Below, in pieces: positions 50,218 to 58,527 of a DNA stretch of 64,000 nucleotides. The position numbers and the translations under genes were made by a program. The notes beneath the pieces were generated by a model. It did no database searches. It worked only from the letters and a program-made list of their open reading frames with translations, and had not been told where the DNA came from. Source of the DNA: Marinobacterium sp. (GTDB lineage: Bacteria > Pseudomonadota > Gammaproteobacteria > Pseudomonadales > Balneatricaceae); the NCBI GenBank assembly GCA_025800125.1, contig JAOXSF010000022.1:16848-80847 (forward strand), read 5' to 3'. How positions within the stretch are numbered: position 1 is the first letter of the stretch; the number at the start of each line of letters is the position of its first letter.

Positions 50218-51000
50218 TTATTCTGTACCGTAACCGATACGCATGTCGTAGTCTGGCTCAACACCGCTTGGCATAGTAAAGCCGATGTCAGTCAGACGGT
50301 CTTCCAGTAGCTCCAGGTATTCCGTCTGCAGCTCTTCCGGGGTTTTAACTTTCAGGCCATATTCATGGTAGATGTCGAACATCTCAGATGCGCCTGTACC
50401 TTTGGATGGACGGCCATAAAAGCCCAAACCCATCTTCATGAACTTCTCAATACGCGCCTGCATGAATTCGCGGGTCTCGTCACCACCAAATTCGATGCAG
50501 CGCTTGGACGCCCATACGCCAAACGCCAGGTGACCATGCTCTTCCTTATGGATACGTACGTTCACACGCGCCCACGGCAGGTAAGAACATTCACGATACT
50601 GACCCAGGAAAGCAACCGCAGCAGGGGTTACAACTGTAGAGAACAGTGCAACATCTTCCCAGCATTCAAAGAACGCAGACCAGTTTTCCTTGCGGAAACC
50701 ATTGATCACGTTAACAACTTTTGGATCAGGATTTTCAGGGTTTGACGCCAGATGATGCAGACGCTTATCGACATCTACATCCAGGTCACGCAGCAGGTTC
50801 CAGATGTAGTAACCGTGGCCCATCTCTTCCATTACTTTTTTGGACAGACGGTAAGCTTCTTCCGGACGTGGCGCGAAGCGGTGGTTCTCTGCAACACGCT
50901 GTGCACCGGCGTACTCGGAGTCCGCCTGGAACGTCATCAGGTTAATCAGACATTCCTTGTAGTGTTCTGGCAGCTTGTCGCCCTTGTCGTAGGTTTTCAT
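50218..51000 (-). CDS. PaaA/PaaC-family diiron oxygenase-like protein
   Basis: A 260-residue ferritin-like four-helix protein of the phenylacetic-acid catabolic (PaaA_PaaC) family. All carboxylate/His ligand positions are visible: Glu in ADSEYAGAQ, ExxH in MEEMGHGYYIW, Glu in CWEDVALFS and ExxH in KEEHGHLAFG. A catalytic diiron centre is therefore likely, as in PaaA and unlike the non-catalytic PaaC. It is shorter than PaaA (over 300) and far shorter than BoxB (over 450). It starts at ATG 51000 after GGAG. No PaaB, PaaC, PaaD or PaaE is present, so a true phenylacetyl-CoA epoxidase is not supported. It probably oxygenates or hydroxylates a different acyl-CoA or aromatic substrate (inference). 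Confidence 0.88.
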   Translation of the reverse strand: MKTYDKGDKLPEHYKECLINLMTFQADSEYAGAQRVAENHRFAPRPEEAYRLSKKVMEEMGHGYYIWNLLRDLDVDVDKRLHHLASNPENPDPKVVNVINGFRKENWSAFFECWEDVALFSTVVTPAAVAFLGQYRECSYLPWARVNVRIHKEEHGHLAFGVWASKRCIEFGGDETREFMQARIEKFMKMGLGFYGRPSKGTGASEMFDIYHEYGLKVKTPEELQTEYLELLEDRLTDIGFTMPSGVEPDYDMRIGYGTE

Positions 51001-51103
51001 TTTTTTTCTCCGATTATCTAACGCAAAACATATGCAAACCTGATTGAACGCCGCTCTCCCAACCCTGCACCTCGTTATGACACAGAATTCGACGCCTGAA
51101 ACA

Positions 51104-51132
51104 AAATTAGTGTATCATTCACTGCATGTCAA
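51104..51132 (-). promoter_or_regulatory. sigma70-like promoter with palindrome in its spacer
   Basis: On the minus strand: -35 TTGACA (51127-51132, perfect consensus), exactly 17 bases, -10 TAATTT (51104-51109), with the diiron gene ATG about 100 bases downstream. The imperfect palindrome AGTGTATCATTCACT (51109-51123; 12 of 15 positions symmetric) fills the spacer, the usual place for a repressor site. The PaaX-type regulator encoded divergently is the best candidate to bind it. Confidence 0.65.
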
Positions 51133-51354
51133 CAGTTTCGTTACGTCTCTCAACAGCATAGACAACACAATGCAGATATAGCGTGTCACGGCAGGTATGA
51201 AGTTGATGGCCCAGCAGTTTCCCCTTAAAATTCGCGCAGCTCGTGGCTTTACTGGACGCCAGAGCCCAGTTTTATCGCTTACCGGGGACAGGCCGTCAGC
51301 CCGGAGAAGCCATCTTCTTGAACGTGTTTTTCTGAACGTGTTTGCTGAACATAA

Positions 51355-51384
51355 GTGTTACAGTTCTGAGTGTTACAGTTTCAA
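51355..51384 (+). repeat. 15-bp tandem duplication ending at the paaX start codon
   Basis: GTGTTACAGTTCTGA (51355) and GTGTTACAGTTTCAA (51370) run up to the ATG at 51385. Both copies start with GTG; the second GTG is in frame and could add five residues. Confidence 0.85.
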
Positions 51385-52305
51385 ATGACAAAACTTCGCT
51401 GCATTGAAGAACTCGTGGAAGAGTTCAAAGCACAACGACCGATTCGCGGTGGTTCGCTGATCATCACCATCTATGGTGATGCGATTTCTCCCCGCGGCGG
51501 TACAGTCTGGCTGGGCAGCCTGATTCGTCTGCTGGAACCACTAGGACTGAATCAACGACTGGTACGCACATCTATTTTCCGCCTGACAAAAGAAGGCTGG
51601 CTGACCTCAAACCAGGTTGGCAGACGCAGCTATTACAGTTTGACGGATACGGGACGACGACGTTTTGAAAGTGCCTTCAAGCGCATCTATGCCGAGCTTT
51701 ACCCCGAGTGGGATGGCAAATGGGATATGATTCTGACAACACAGCTGGATAACGAGTTACGCAAGGTTGTAAAAAAAGAGCTTGAGTGGCAGGGCTTTGG
51801 CAATGTATCACAAGGCGTGATGGCCCACCCAATGGCAGATATGCAGGAAGTTAATAACACTTTGCAGGAGCTGTGTGTCACCAGTGACGTTATTCATATG
51901 GAGTCAAAACTGGTTGGTAGTCAGACGTCAATGCCGCTTAAAGAGATGGTGCATGAGTGCTGGAACCTGCAGGAACTCAGTGATAGTTACCAGACCTTCC
52001 TTGATCAGTTTCGTCCCATTCTGCGGGCGCTGGAAACGGCCAGCAATCTGGACCCGGAACAATGCTTTCAACTACGCACACTGCTGATTCACCACTATCG
52101 CCGTCTGTTGCTACGTGACCCACTGCTGCCTGAAAAGCTATTGCCCGCTGACTGGGCTGGCACCTCTGCACGGGTATTGTGCCGCAACATTTACCGCTTG
52201 ATACAGCCCGCCGCAGAGCAACATCTGAGTGCAACTCAGGAAACAGCCGATGGCCCCTTGCCTGAACCTGCACCTCGCTTTTACCGACGCTTCGGTGGTC
52301 TCTGA
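51385..52305 (+). CDS. paaX: PaaX family transcriptional regulator
   Basis: A 306-residue regulator. The N-terminal winged helix (SLIITIYGDAISPRGGTVWL, then LVRTSIFRLTKEGWLTSNQV with SYYSLTDTGRRRFE) and the PaaX C-terminal domain (WDGKWDMILTT, LLIHHYRRLLLRDPLLPEKL, and DWAG) match the family well. E. coli PaaX represses the phenylacetate operon and is released by phenylacetyl-CoA. Here it is divergent from the diiron operon, so it probably senses the CoA ester of that pathway's substrate. The ATG at 51385 lacks a clear ribosome site; an in-frame GTG at 51370 is an alternative. Confidence 0.9.
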   Translation: MTKLRCIEELVEEFKAQRPIRGGSLIITIYGDAISPRGGTVWLGSLIRLLEPLGLNQRLVRTSIFRLTKEGWLTSNQVGRRSYYSLTDTGRRRFESAFKRIYAELYPEWDGKWDMILTTQLDNELRKVVKKELEWQGFGNVSQGVMAHPMADMQEVNNTLQELCVTSDVIHMESKLVGSQTSMPLKEMVHECWNLQELSDSYQTFLDQFRPILRALETASNLDPEQCFQLRTLLIHHYRRLLLRDPLLPEKLLPADWAGTSARVLCRNIYRLIQPAAEQHLSATQETADGPLPEPAPRFYRRFGGL

Positions 52306-52364
52306 GTCGGCTCTGTCTGCTTACAGTACCACCGCTGACAGCACTCTCCCGCTGGCAGCATCTA

Positions 52365-52399
52365 TACGTATCCATTAAAGAATGCGTATCCATAAAGAA
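52365..52399. repeat. 17/18-bp direct repeat, 2 copies
   Basis: TACGTATCCATTAAAGAA at 52365 and TGCGTATCCATAAAGAA at 52383, in the gap between the paaX-type gene and the flavoprotein gene. Confidence 0.75.
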
Positions 52400-52446
52400 T
52401 AAGAAGGCCAGCACGTTACTGGCCGCCAGATACTGGAGACCGAGTC

Positions 52447-53757
52447 ATGATCAACATTGCTATTGTGGGCAGCGGCCCATCCGGTTGTTATATCGCTGAT
52501 ATGCTGTCAAAAAAAGTAGCCGATGCTCAGGTAGACATCTACGACCGCCTGCCAACACCTTTTGGGCTGGTACGCGCAGGCGTTGCACCAGATCATCAGG
52601 GCACTAAAAACATTGTGCGTCAGTTTGAACGTACGTTAACCCGCGATAACGTACGCTTTGTCGGCAACGTCAATATTGGTACTGACCTGAGCTACGATGA
52701 ACTGAAAGCCGAGTACGATGTTGTTGCTCTGACAATCGGTGCCTTAAAAGATCGTACCCTTGGCATCCCAGGCGAAGAACTGGCTGGGGTTTATGGTTCA
52801 GGTGAATTCGTTGCATGGTATAACGGCCACCCCGACCAGGCAGATCTCAACCCTGACCTGTCCGGTAATGCAGTAGCCATTATCGGTAACGGTAATGTGG
52901 CACTGGACATTTCCCGAATTCTAGCCAAGACCGCAGCAGAAATGAACAGCTCTGATATTACCGCTGATGCTCAGACTGCTATTGATGCCTCTCCTGTACA
53001 GGACATCTATCTGATTGGGCGCAGAGGCCCGGTAGAAGCCAGCTTCACCAATGCTGAGCTGAGTGAGTTTGGCGAACTGGAACGTTGCGTGGCACTGGTC
53101 GACCCCGCTCAGCTACCAGCGGGTGTGCCTGAAAACCTGGATCCGAAAGCAGCCAAAGCAATTGAGAAAAATCTGGAAACATTACGCGGCTATGCTGCTA
53201 ATAACACAGACAGCAAGCCAGTGCGCCTGCATGTGATGTTCTGCGCGTCACCACTGGAAATTCTGGGTGATAATGGCAAAGTCTGCGGCCTTAAGCTGGA
53301 AAAGAACAAGATGATAGATGGCCGCCCACAAGCAACCGGCGATACATTCCAGCTCGATGTACAAACAGTTATTCCAGCCATTGGTTACCGTAGCGAAGCA
53401 ATTGAAGGCATGCCATTTGATGACCAGCGCGGCATCGTTAGAAATGAAGGCGGTGCTGTAGAAGCAGGTGTATACACTGCGGGCTGGTGTAAGCGGGGCC
53501 CACAGGGTGTCATTCCAGCCAACCGTGCAGACGCAATGGCGGTTGCCAAACAGATCATAGCAGACCTGGAAGCCAATACACCTGCCGGTGACAGTCAGGG
53601 CTTTGCCGCTACCGGTGAACTCCTCAGACAGCGCGGCATCCGTATCGTATCGTTTGCTGATTGGCAGCAGATTAATCAGGCCGAAACTGAGCGCGCCGAA
53701 AACGGCAAGCTTCGGGAAAAATTCAACCGCATCGACGATATGCTAGCGCTGTTGTAA
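52447..53757 (+). CDS. NADPH-dependent adrenodoxin/ferredoxin reductase-type flavoprotein
   Basis: A 436-residue flavoprotein of the adrenodoxin-reductase/FprA group. The FAD-binding motif is VGSGPSGCYIADML (residues about 7-20), with the family hallmark PFGLVRAGVAPDHQGTKN. The NADPH motif is IIGNGNVALDISRIL, and YLIGRRGPVEASFTNAEL and CKRGPQGVIPANRADA follow. Such enzymes pass electrons from NADPH to ferredoxins or flavodoxins. The ATG has GGAG upstream. It lies downstream of the paaX-type gene on the same strand and is followed by a strong terminator. With the flavodoxin at 55.4 kb it could feed the diiron protein (inference). Confidence 0.92.
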   Translation: MINIAIVGSGPSGCYIADMLSKKVADAQVDIYDRLPTPFGLVRAGVAPDHQGTKNIVRQFERTLTRDNVRFVGNVNIGTDLSYDELKAEYDVVALTIGALKDRTLGIPGEELAGVYGSGEFVAWYNGHPDQADLNPDLSGNAVAIIGNGNVALDISRILAKTAAEMNSSDITADAQTAIDASPVQDIYLIGRRGPVEASFTNAELSEFGELERCVALVDPAQLPAGVPENLDPKAAKAIEKNLETLRGYAANNTDSKPVRLHVMFCASPLEILGDNGKVCGLKLEKNKMIDGRPQATGDTFQLDVQTVIPAIGYRSEAIEGMPFDDQRGIVRNEGGAVEAGVYTAGWCKRGPQGVIPANRADAMAVAKQIIADLEANTPAGDSQGFAATGELLRQRGIRIVSFADWQQINQAETERAENGKLREKFNRIDDMLALL

Positions 53758-53839
53758 ACAAACGACTCGCAAGCAAGCCACGCACCCACCAACATACATG
53801 TCGGAATCAAGCACGGCTGATACCTGACAAACCTGTAAG

Positions 53840-53867
53840 ACAACAGCCTGCTATCGCAGGCTGTTGT
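53840..53867 (+). terminator. terminator of the flavoprotein gene
   Basis: A perfect 12-bp stem (ACAACAGCCTGC / GCAGGCTGTTGT) with a TATC loop, followed by CTCCTTAAC on the plus strand. Confidence 0.85.
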
Positions 53868-53922
53868 CTCCTTAACATTCAACCAAATCCATCATTCTCT
53901 GCCGTACTTGAGGATACCATAC

Positions 53923-54504
53923 ATGCCATTGCCTCCTGCCGTCCTCCGTCACCTGCAACATACTCGTCATGTCCGCTGTGAAGGCTATCAGCGTGAAGAT
54001 GGGCTCTGGGATATTGAAGGACATCTGACCGACATCAAAGCAGATGATCTGTCCTGTAAAGAGCGTAACAACGGTATCATCCCGGCAGGCGAGCCTCTCC
54101 ATGGTCTGTCAATCAGGCTGACTATTGATCTGGACTTGAACATTCTGGCAGTGGCAACCAGTATGGATTACACACCATTTCATATTTGCCCACAGATTGC
54201 TGAACACTACAAGCAACTGACCGGTATGCAGATCGCACCCGGCTTCACCCGCCAGACACGGGAGCTTTTTGGTGGTACATCGGGCTGTACCCACCTGCTG
54301 GAACTTCTGGGCCCTGTTGCAACCACAGCTTATCAGGCAACACACCATGCCCGAGAGGCAGCACAGAACTGGAATGATGGCGAACAGCCCCCACCCATGT
54401 TGAATAGTTGCCATACCATGGATACTAACGGCCCGGTGGTACAGCACCACTGGCCACATTTTTATACGGGCAATACAGATACTCGAATGGATGAAGCGAT
54501 ATAG
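53923..54504 (+). CDS. DUF2889 domain protein
   Basis: A 193-residue soluble protein. The ATG at 53923 has GAGG nine bases upstream; an in-frame TTG lies at 53908. The DUF2889 pattern is clear (RHVRCEGYQREDGLWDIEGH, then LTDIKADD, PLHGLSIRLTIDLDLNI and LFGGTSGCTHLLELLGPVAT). The family is of unknown function. A Cys/His-containing C-terminal part (LNSCHTMDTNGPVVQHHWPHF) might bind metal. Its place among PaaA-, PaaX- and PaaY-like genes suggests a role in the same pathway. Confidence 0.85.
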   Translation: MPLPPAVLRHLQHTRHVRCEGYQREDGLWDIEGHLTDIKADDLSCKERNNGIIPAGEPLHGLSIRLTIDLDLNILAVATSMDYTPFHICPQIAEHYKQLTGMQIAPGFTRQTRELFGGTSGCTHLLELLGPVATTAYQATHHAREAAQNWNDGEQPPPMLNSCHTMDTNGPVVQHHWPHFYTGNTDTRMDEAI

Positions 54505-54571
54505 AACTGAGCGCAGCAAGAGGAGCACCTCTGTTATCAGAAGCACTCCTGAGCACAACTTGAAAGTGAAA

Positions 54572-55183
54572 TCAGTCCGCTTCTTTTACTTTGTAGAGCG
54601 GAATAACATCGCTGGTATCAATTTCCATACGACGACGGTCAGGCTCTACTTCCGTTAACGGCTCAACCTGCTGCATGGTCTCCAGACTACGAACGGCAAG
54701 ATCTTGATACTGACGAGTGCCTGCGGCTTTCCAGGCGACTTCTTTATCACCTAGTTCACGAATAATTCGTGCGGGAGAACCGGCAACTAATGTGCGATCT
54801 GGCACTTCAAACTTTGCCTTAACAAATGTCATTGCAGCCACAATCGCAGATTCACCAACCACTGCACCATCCATAACAACGGCGTTCATGCCCACCAGCG
54901 CATTCTGCTTCACAACACAGCCATGTAAAACTGCACCATGGCCAATATGGCCATCTTTCTCAACAACCGTATCAGTGTTTGGAAAACCATGCATAACACA
55001 GGTATCCTGAAGGTTGGCTCCCTCTTCCAGGATCAAGCGACCAAAATCGCCTCGCAAACAAGCAGATGGCCCCACATAGCAACGTGGGCCCACTATAACA
55101 TCACCAATCAACACAGCGGTTGGGTGTACAAAGGCAGTTGGATCAACCACAGGTGTGATCCCATCTATGGCGTATACAGGCAT
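54572..55183 (-). CDS. paaY: PaaY-like hexapeptide-repeat protein (gamma-carbonic anhydrase fold)
   Basis: A 203-residue left-handed beta-helix protein. The ATG at 55183 has GAGG nine bases upstream. Hexapeptide repeats run from about 10 to 150 with the gamma-carbonic-anhydrase His set in VMHGFPNTD and [12 protein letters not shown]. The C-terminal helix segment ([20 protein letters not shown]) is typical of PaaY. In phenylacetate catabolism PaaY is a thioesterase that rescues dead-end CoA esters. It is convergent with the DUF2889 gene. The CoA-ester salvage role supports a CoA-dependent pathway in this region. Confidence 0.9.
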   Translation of the reverse strand: MPVYAIDGITPVVDPTAFVHPTAVLIGDVIVGPRCYVGPSACLRGDFGRLILEEGANLQDTCVMHGFPNTDTVVEKDGHIGHGAVLHGCVVKQNALVGMNAVVMDGAVVGESAIVAAMTFVKAKFEVPDRTLVAGSPARIIRELGDKEVAWKAAGTRQYQDLAVRSLETMQQVEPLTEVEPDRRRMEIDTSDVIPLYKVKEAD

Positions 55184-55330
55184 TATTATTATCCTCATTG
55201 AAACGCTATACCGATGAAGCCGTCACCACTACACCGGACGGGTGATCATTATACGTACAAACCCCTATTCCAGAAATAAAGTACACATATTTCCCACCCC
55301 ATACACATATTTCTCCCCCCCAGAAACAGA

Positions 55331-55354
55331 AACGCCAGTCCGAAGACTGGCGTT
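55331..55354 (-). terminator. terminator of the flavodoxin gene
   Basis: A perfect 10-bp stem (AACGCCAGTC / GACTGGCGTT) around CGAA, followed on the minus strand by TTTCTGTTTCTG. Confidence 0.75.
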
Positions 55355-55377
55355 AAAGAAGAAAAGACAGACGTGAC

Positions 55378-55827
55378 TTATAGCTGTTCAATCCATGTTT
55401 TCACCCACTCCCGAGCGTCTTCGTCAGGCAGCGGCTGGGTGCAGGCATCTACTTCAAAGCGCTCACCAACACGTACTGCACCGCACTCAGCAAGCTGCGC
55501 ATCTATATCTTTACCGGCCTGACAAAATGTCTGATGGTAGGTCTGATCACCCAACGCAACAATGCCATAACGAATGTGCGACAAATCTGGCTTATTTTCT
55601 TTCAGGTAATCACAAAACGGAATGATATTATCCGGCAGCTCACCATCACCATGGGTCGAGCAACTGACAAGCATCACATCACGCCTGGCCAGATCAAGCT
55701 CGCCAGCATCAGGCTCTTCATGCAGAACCACGTCATGGTTGAGTTCTTCCAGCACTTCCTGCAACGCATCCGCTACCATTTGTGCATTACCGGACTCAGT
55801 CCCTACCAGAATCGCGATATCTGTCAT
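55378..55827 (-). CDS. flavodoxin (MioC-like)
   Basis: A 149-residue FMN protein. The phosphate-binding loop is VGTESGNAQMVAD near residues 8-20. The isoalloxazine contacts are SCSTHGDGELPDN and LGDQTYHQTFCQAG. It is a one-electron carrier, shorter than classic long-chain flavodoxin and close to MioC. The ATG has GAGAGG upstream. In this locus it is the only small electron carrier, so it may connect the NADPH flavoprotein to the diiron protein (inference). Confidence 0.92.
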   Translation of the reverse strand: MTDIAILVGTESGNAQMVADALQEVLEELNHDVVLHEEPDAGELDLARRDVMLVSCSTHGDGELPDNIIPFCDYLKENKPDLSHIRYGIVALGDQTYHQTFCQAGKDIDAQLAECGAVRVGERFEVDACTQPLPDEDAREWVKTWIEQL

Positions 55828-55854
55828 TGTTACCTCTCAAAATCTGCACTATCT

Positions 55855-55962
55855 CTACAAGCAGCAACAGCTGCCGCCTTCTTTATCTGATGAACAATCA
55901 GCTACAGAACCTGCTTCAGCCTCTGCCAGGCAATGGTTATATGCGCCCTGGCCTGCGGCCAC
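55855..55962 (-). CDS. possible cysteine-rich mini-protein upstream of flavodoxin
   Basis: A 35-codon frame from GTG 55962 to TAG. It ends 27 bases before the flavodoxin ATG. The predicted peptide has an Ala/Glu-rich start (MAAGQGAYNHCLAEAEAG) and a Cys-rich end (GGSCCCL). No good ribosome site precedes the GTG, so it may be chance. If real it could be translated together with flavodoxin. Confidence 0.25.
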   Translation of the reverse strand: MAAGQGAYNHCLAEAEAGSVADCSSDKEGGSCCCL

Positions 55963-56070
55963 AATACACCAAGCAAAATGATACGCAAAGAATGATTAAA
56001 AAATTACATTTCGTATCTCATCATACCAAAAATCTGCTATGCCGCTTCTCATTTTCATAGCACGACGCAA

Positions 56071-56095
56071 AAAAATACCGGGACAAGCCCGGTAT
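56071..56095 (-). terminator. terminator of dsbD
   Basis: An 8-bp stem (ATACCGGG / CCCGGTAT) with an ACAAG loop and a T-run on the minus strand. Confidence 0.85.
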
Positions 56096-56112
56096 ATGGG
56101 TAAGCCACCTAT

Positions 56113-58047
56113 TCAAAGCGCTGATACATGTTGCACCAGCACTTCTGGTTGTACGGTACCAACCAGTGTCATTGCTTTCTGCTCAACACCCTGACGGTCA
56201 TAGAAGATCAACGCTGGCGGCCCAATTACACTGTAACGTTTATAAAGCTGCTTCGCACCTTCACCGTTTGCTGTCACATCTACCTTGATCAGCATGAAAT
56301 CCTGCAAAGACTTCATCACTGCATCGTCTTTGAGTGTAAACTCTTCCAGCTCAACACAACTGATACACCAATCGGCGTAAAAATCCAGCATTGCTGGCTT
56401 ACCAGCCTGATGGGCCTGAGCCAATAGCAGCTCTAACTGAGCTGGCGTAGTAACAACATTAAACGGTAATTTTTTCTCCTGTAGCGTACTCCCACCGGCC
56501 ATCAACCCCTGTAATGGTCGCAAGAAATTCTGGCTGCCAGCAAACACTCCTATTGCCAGTACAACACCATAAATAAGCCCCAGCACACCGACACCTTTCC
56601 ACAGTTTGCGCCAACCGCTGGACGGCTCTGGCAGGCGATCCAGGGCTCCCATATACACTGCCGATACCACCAGCAGGGTTGCGGCAAGTAGCATGGTTGT
56701 CCAGACAGGCACAATACGATCAAGCATCCATATTGCCATCGCCAGCATCATAACTCCGAAGAAAGCTTTTACCGCATCCATCCAGCCACCGGCCTTTGGC
56801 AGTAACTGTCCGGCTGACGCACCCACAACAAGCAACGGTACTCCCATACCCATGCCGAGGAAGAACAGTGCCAGCCCTCCCAGCAACGGGTCGCCAGTCT
56901 GACCAATGTAGATCAGAGCACCGGCCAATGGCGCAGCCATGCAGGGGCCTACAATCAATGCCGACAGCAACCCCATAACTGCAACCCCTGCCAGATTCCC
57001 CCCCTGCTGACTGTTAGACAGCGAACTGAGACGGGTTTGCCAGCTGGATGGAATCTGCAAGTCATAAAAGCCAAACATGGACAGTGCCAACAACACAAAG
57101 ACACCACTGAATAAGCTGATAATCCAGGGTGTCTGGAATGCAGCCTGTAAATTAGCACCAGACAAACCGGCAACAATACCGATCAGGGTATAAGTGACTG
57201 CCACACTCAGAACATATACCAAGGCATAACGTAACGCATGGCCACGGGTTACCCTGTCACCCTGCCCTGCAATAATGCTCGACAGAATCGGGATCATTGG
57301 AAAGACACAGGGGGTAAATGCTAGCGCAAGACCCGCCAGAAAGAAGGCACCTAAGGTCAGCACCAACGAGCTATCTTTCAGCATACTGGCAAAGCGGTCA
57401 TGCTCTGACTGCTGTACAACGGGCACGGTATCAGCGACTGGCTGGCTCGTAGCAGTATTCTGCATGTCAGCCGCTACAGCAGCCTCATTAATAGCGGCAG
57501 ATACTGCGGTAACAGGTATCTCTTTGGTAACCGGTGGATAGCAAATACCATCGTCCCAACATCCCTGGTAGGTCACAGCAATAATCGCATTCGCGGCACT
57601 GTCACCGGTGGACACCAAGGTCAGAGCAACTTCGGCCTGGTCTCTATACACAAAGACCCGGCCAAAGAGCGGATCATCCTTCTCTTTTGCTGCTGACTTC
57701 TGTGTTGCAAAAAGCATCACAGTCGACGCTTTGTCCGCACGCTTATCACTTTCTGAATCCTGAGGGTCAGCAGTAACCTCAATCGTCATCCGGTCTCGAT
57801 ACAAATAATAATCGTCAGCAATTGACCATTGCAGTAACAGCTTGCCATCGTCCTGCTGTGTAGACTGAAGCACAAACGCTTGCTCTACATCAAGTGGGCC
57901 ATCATCAGAGGCGAAAGGGTTCGCACCAAACAGACTGGCACGCGCACTACCCGCTGTAAATAACAACGAAAACAACATTAAAGCGAGCAACAGAACGCTC
58001 AGCCGTGAAAGCAGACTGTGTACAACCGATAGATTTTTTATAACCAC
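56113..58047 (-). CDS. dsbD: thiol:disulfide interchange protein DsbD
   Basis: A 644-residue inner-membrane reductant transporter that passes electrons from cytoplasmic thioredoxin to periplasmic thiol proteins. The three parts are present: an N-terminal periplasmic domain with the Cys pair in GCWDDGICYPP, eight membrane helices with the redox Cys in TPCVFPMIP and VGPCMAAPL, and a C-terminal thioredoxin domain with WCISC. The GTG at 58047 has AGGA seven bases upstream and leads into the signal segment; the frame is open to 58089. It is monocistronic. Confidence 0.95.
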   Translation of the reverse strand: MVIKNLSVVHSLLSRLSVLLLALMLFSLLFTAGSARASLFGANPFASDDGPLDVEQAFVLQSTQQDDGKLLLQWSIADDYYLYRDRMTIEVTADPQDSESDKRADKASTVMLFATQKSAAKEKDDPLFGRVFVYRDQAEVALTLVSTGDSAANAIIAVTYQGCWDDGICYPPVTKEIPVTAVSAAINEAAVAADMQNTATSQPVADTVPVVQQSEHDRFASMLKDSSLVLTLGAFFLAGLALAFTPCVFPMIPILSSIIAGQGDRVTRGHALRYALVYVLSVAVTYTLIGIVAGLSGANLQAAFQTPWIISLFSGVFVLLALSMFGFYDLQIPSSWQTRLSSLSNSQQGGNLAGVAVMGLLSALIVGPCMAAPLAGALIYIGQTGDPLLGGLALFFLGMGMGVPLLVVGASAGQLLPKAGGWMDAVKAFFGVMMLAMAIWMLDRIVPVWTTMLLAATLLVVSAVYMGALDRLPEPSSGWRKLWKGVGVLGLIYGVVLAIGVFAGSQNFLRPLQGLMAGGSTLQEKKLPFNVVTTPAQLELLLAQAHQAGKPAMLDFYADWCISCVELEEFTLKDDAVMKSLQDFMLIKVDVTANGEGAKQLYKRYSVIGPPALIFYDRQGVEQKAMTLVGTVQPEVLVQHVSAL

Positions 58048-58527
58048 AAGGTAGTCCTGGCAGAGAACAGATGACGCTGGTGTGACCACTCCAGGTTCAA
58101 GAAGTTCGCATCATCCGAAAATTAGCGCTATTCAGAGGCTCAGCAAGAAGCACTCACCAGAACAGGCACCATCCAGAAAAATTGCAACAAGGGCAAGTTA
58201 CCAATGCGTAATGTAGGGTCAAGTGCCAAATCAGAGTCAGCAAACAGTAAAACGGATCTTTCAATTGAGGTAATCGTTGTACAAAAACGTCTGCCCACGC
58301 AAGTAGCTATTACATCACCGCAAAAAAGTAGAAATTTGTTGCAAAGCAACATCTATGCTCTTACACGACAGGTTTTAACGTGGTACAACATTCAGCGTCG
58401 TTGCGCTAACGACCGTATGAACAGGGGAAACAGCCAGCATCGCCAAAGGATGCCATCTGGCCCCCTATCGCGGCACAACTTGCACCTTTACATCCAATAA
58501 GCCGCGCAGTACCAGGAAATAAATAAC
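58048..58527. other. 480-bp divergent intergenic region
   Basis: It lies between dsbD (minus) and the DAHP synthase gene (plus). It contains a short hairpin near 58337-58352 (GTTGC-AAA-GCAAC) and AT-rich promoter-like sequence. I could not assign a convincing TyrR or Trp operator, and no gene is supported. Confidence 0.45.

Larger units (their letters stand above)
51001..51384. other. 384-bp divergent control region of the diiron operon and paaX-type gene
   Basis: The region between the divergent diiron (minus) and PaaX-type (plus) genes. It contains the strong promoter/operator at 51104-51132 and short duplications near 51315-51384. An open frame at 51197-51388 on the plus strand runs into the paaX start but shows no domain. 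Confidence 0.55.

Noticed and set aside
50218..51000. Naming the diiron protein paaA or boxB
   Set aside because: It is too short for both, and the obligatory partner subunits and CoA ligase are not in the window. The family name is kept without a symbol.
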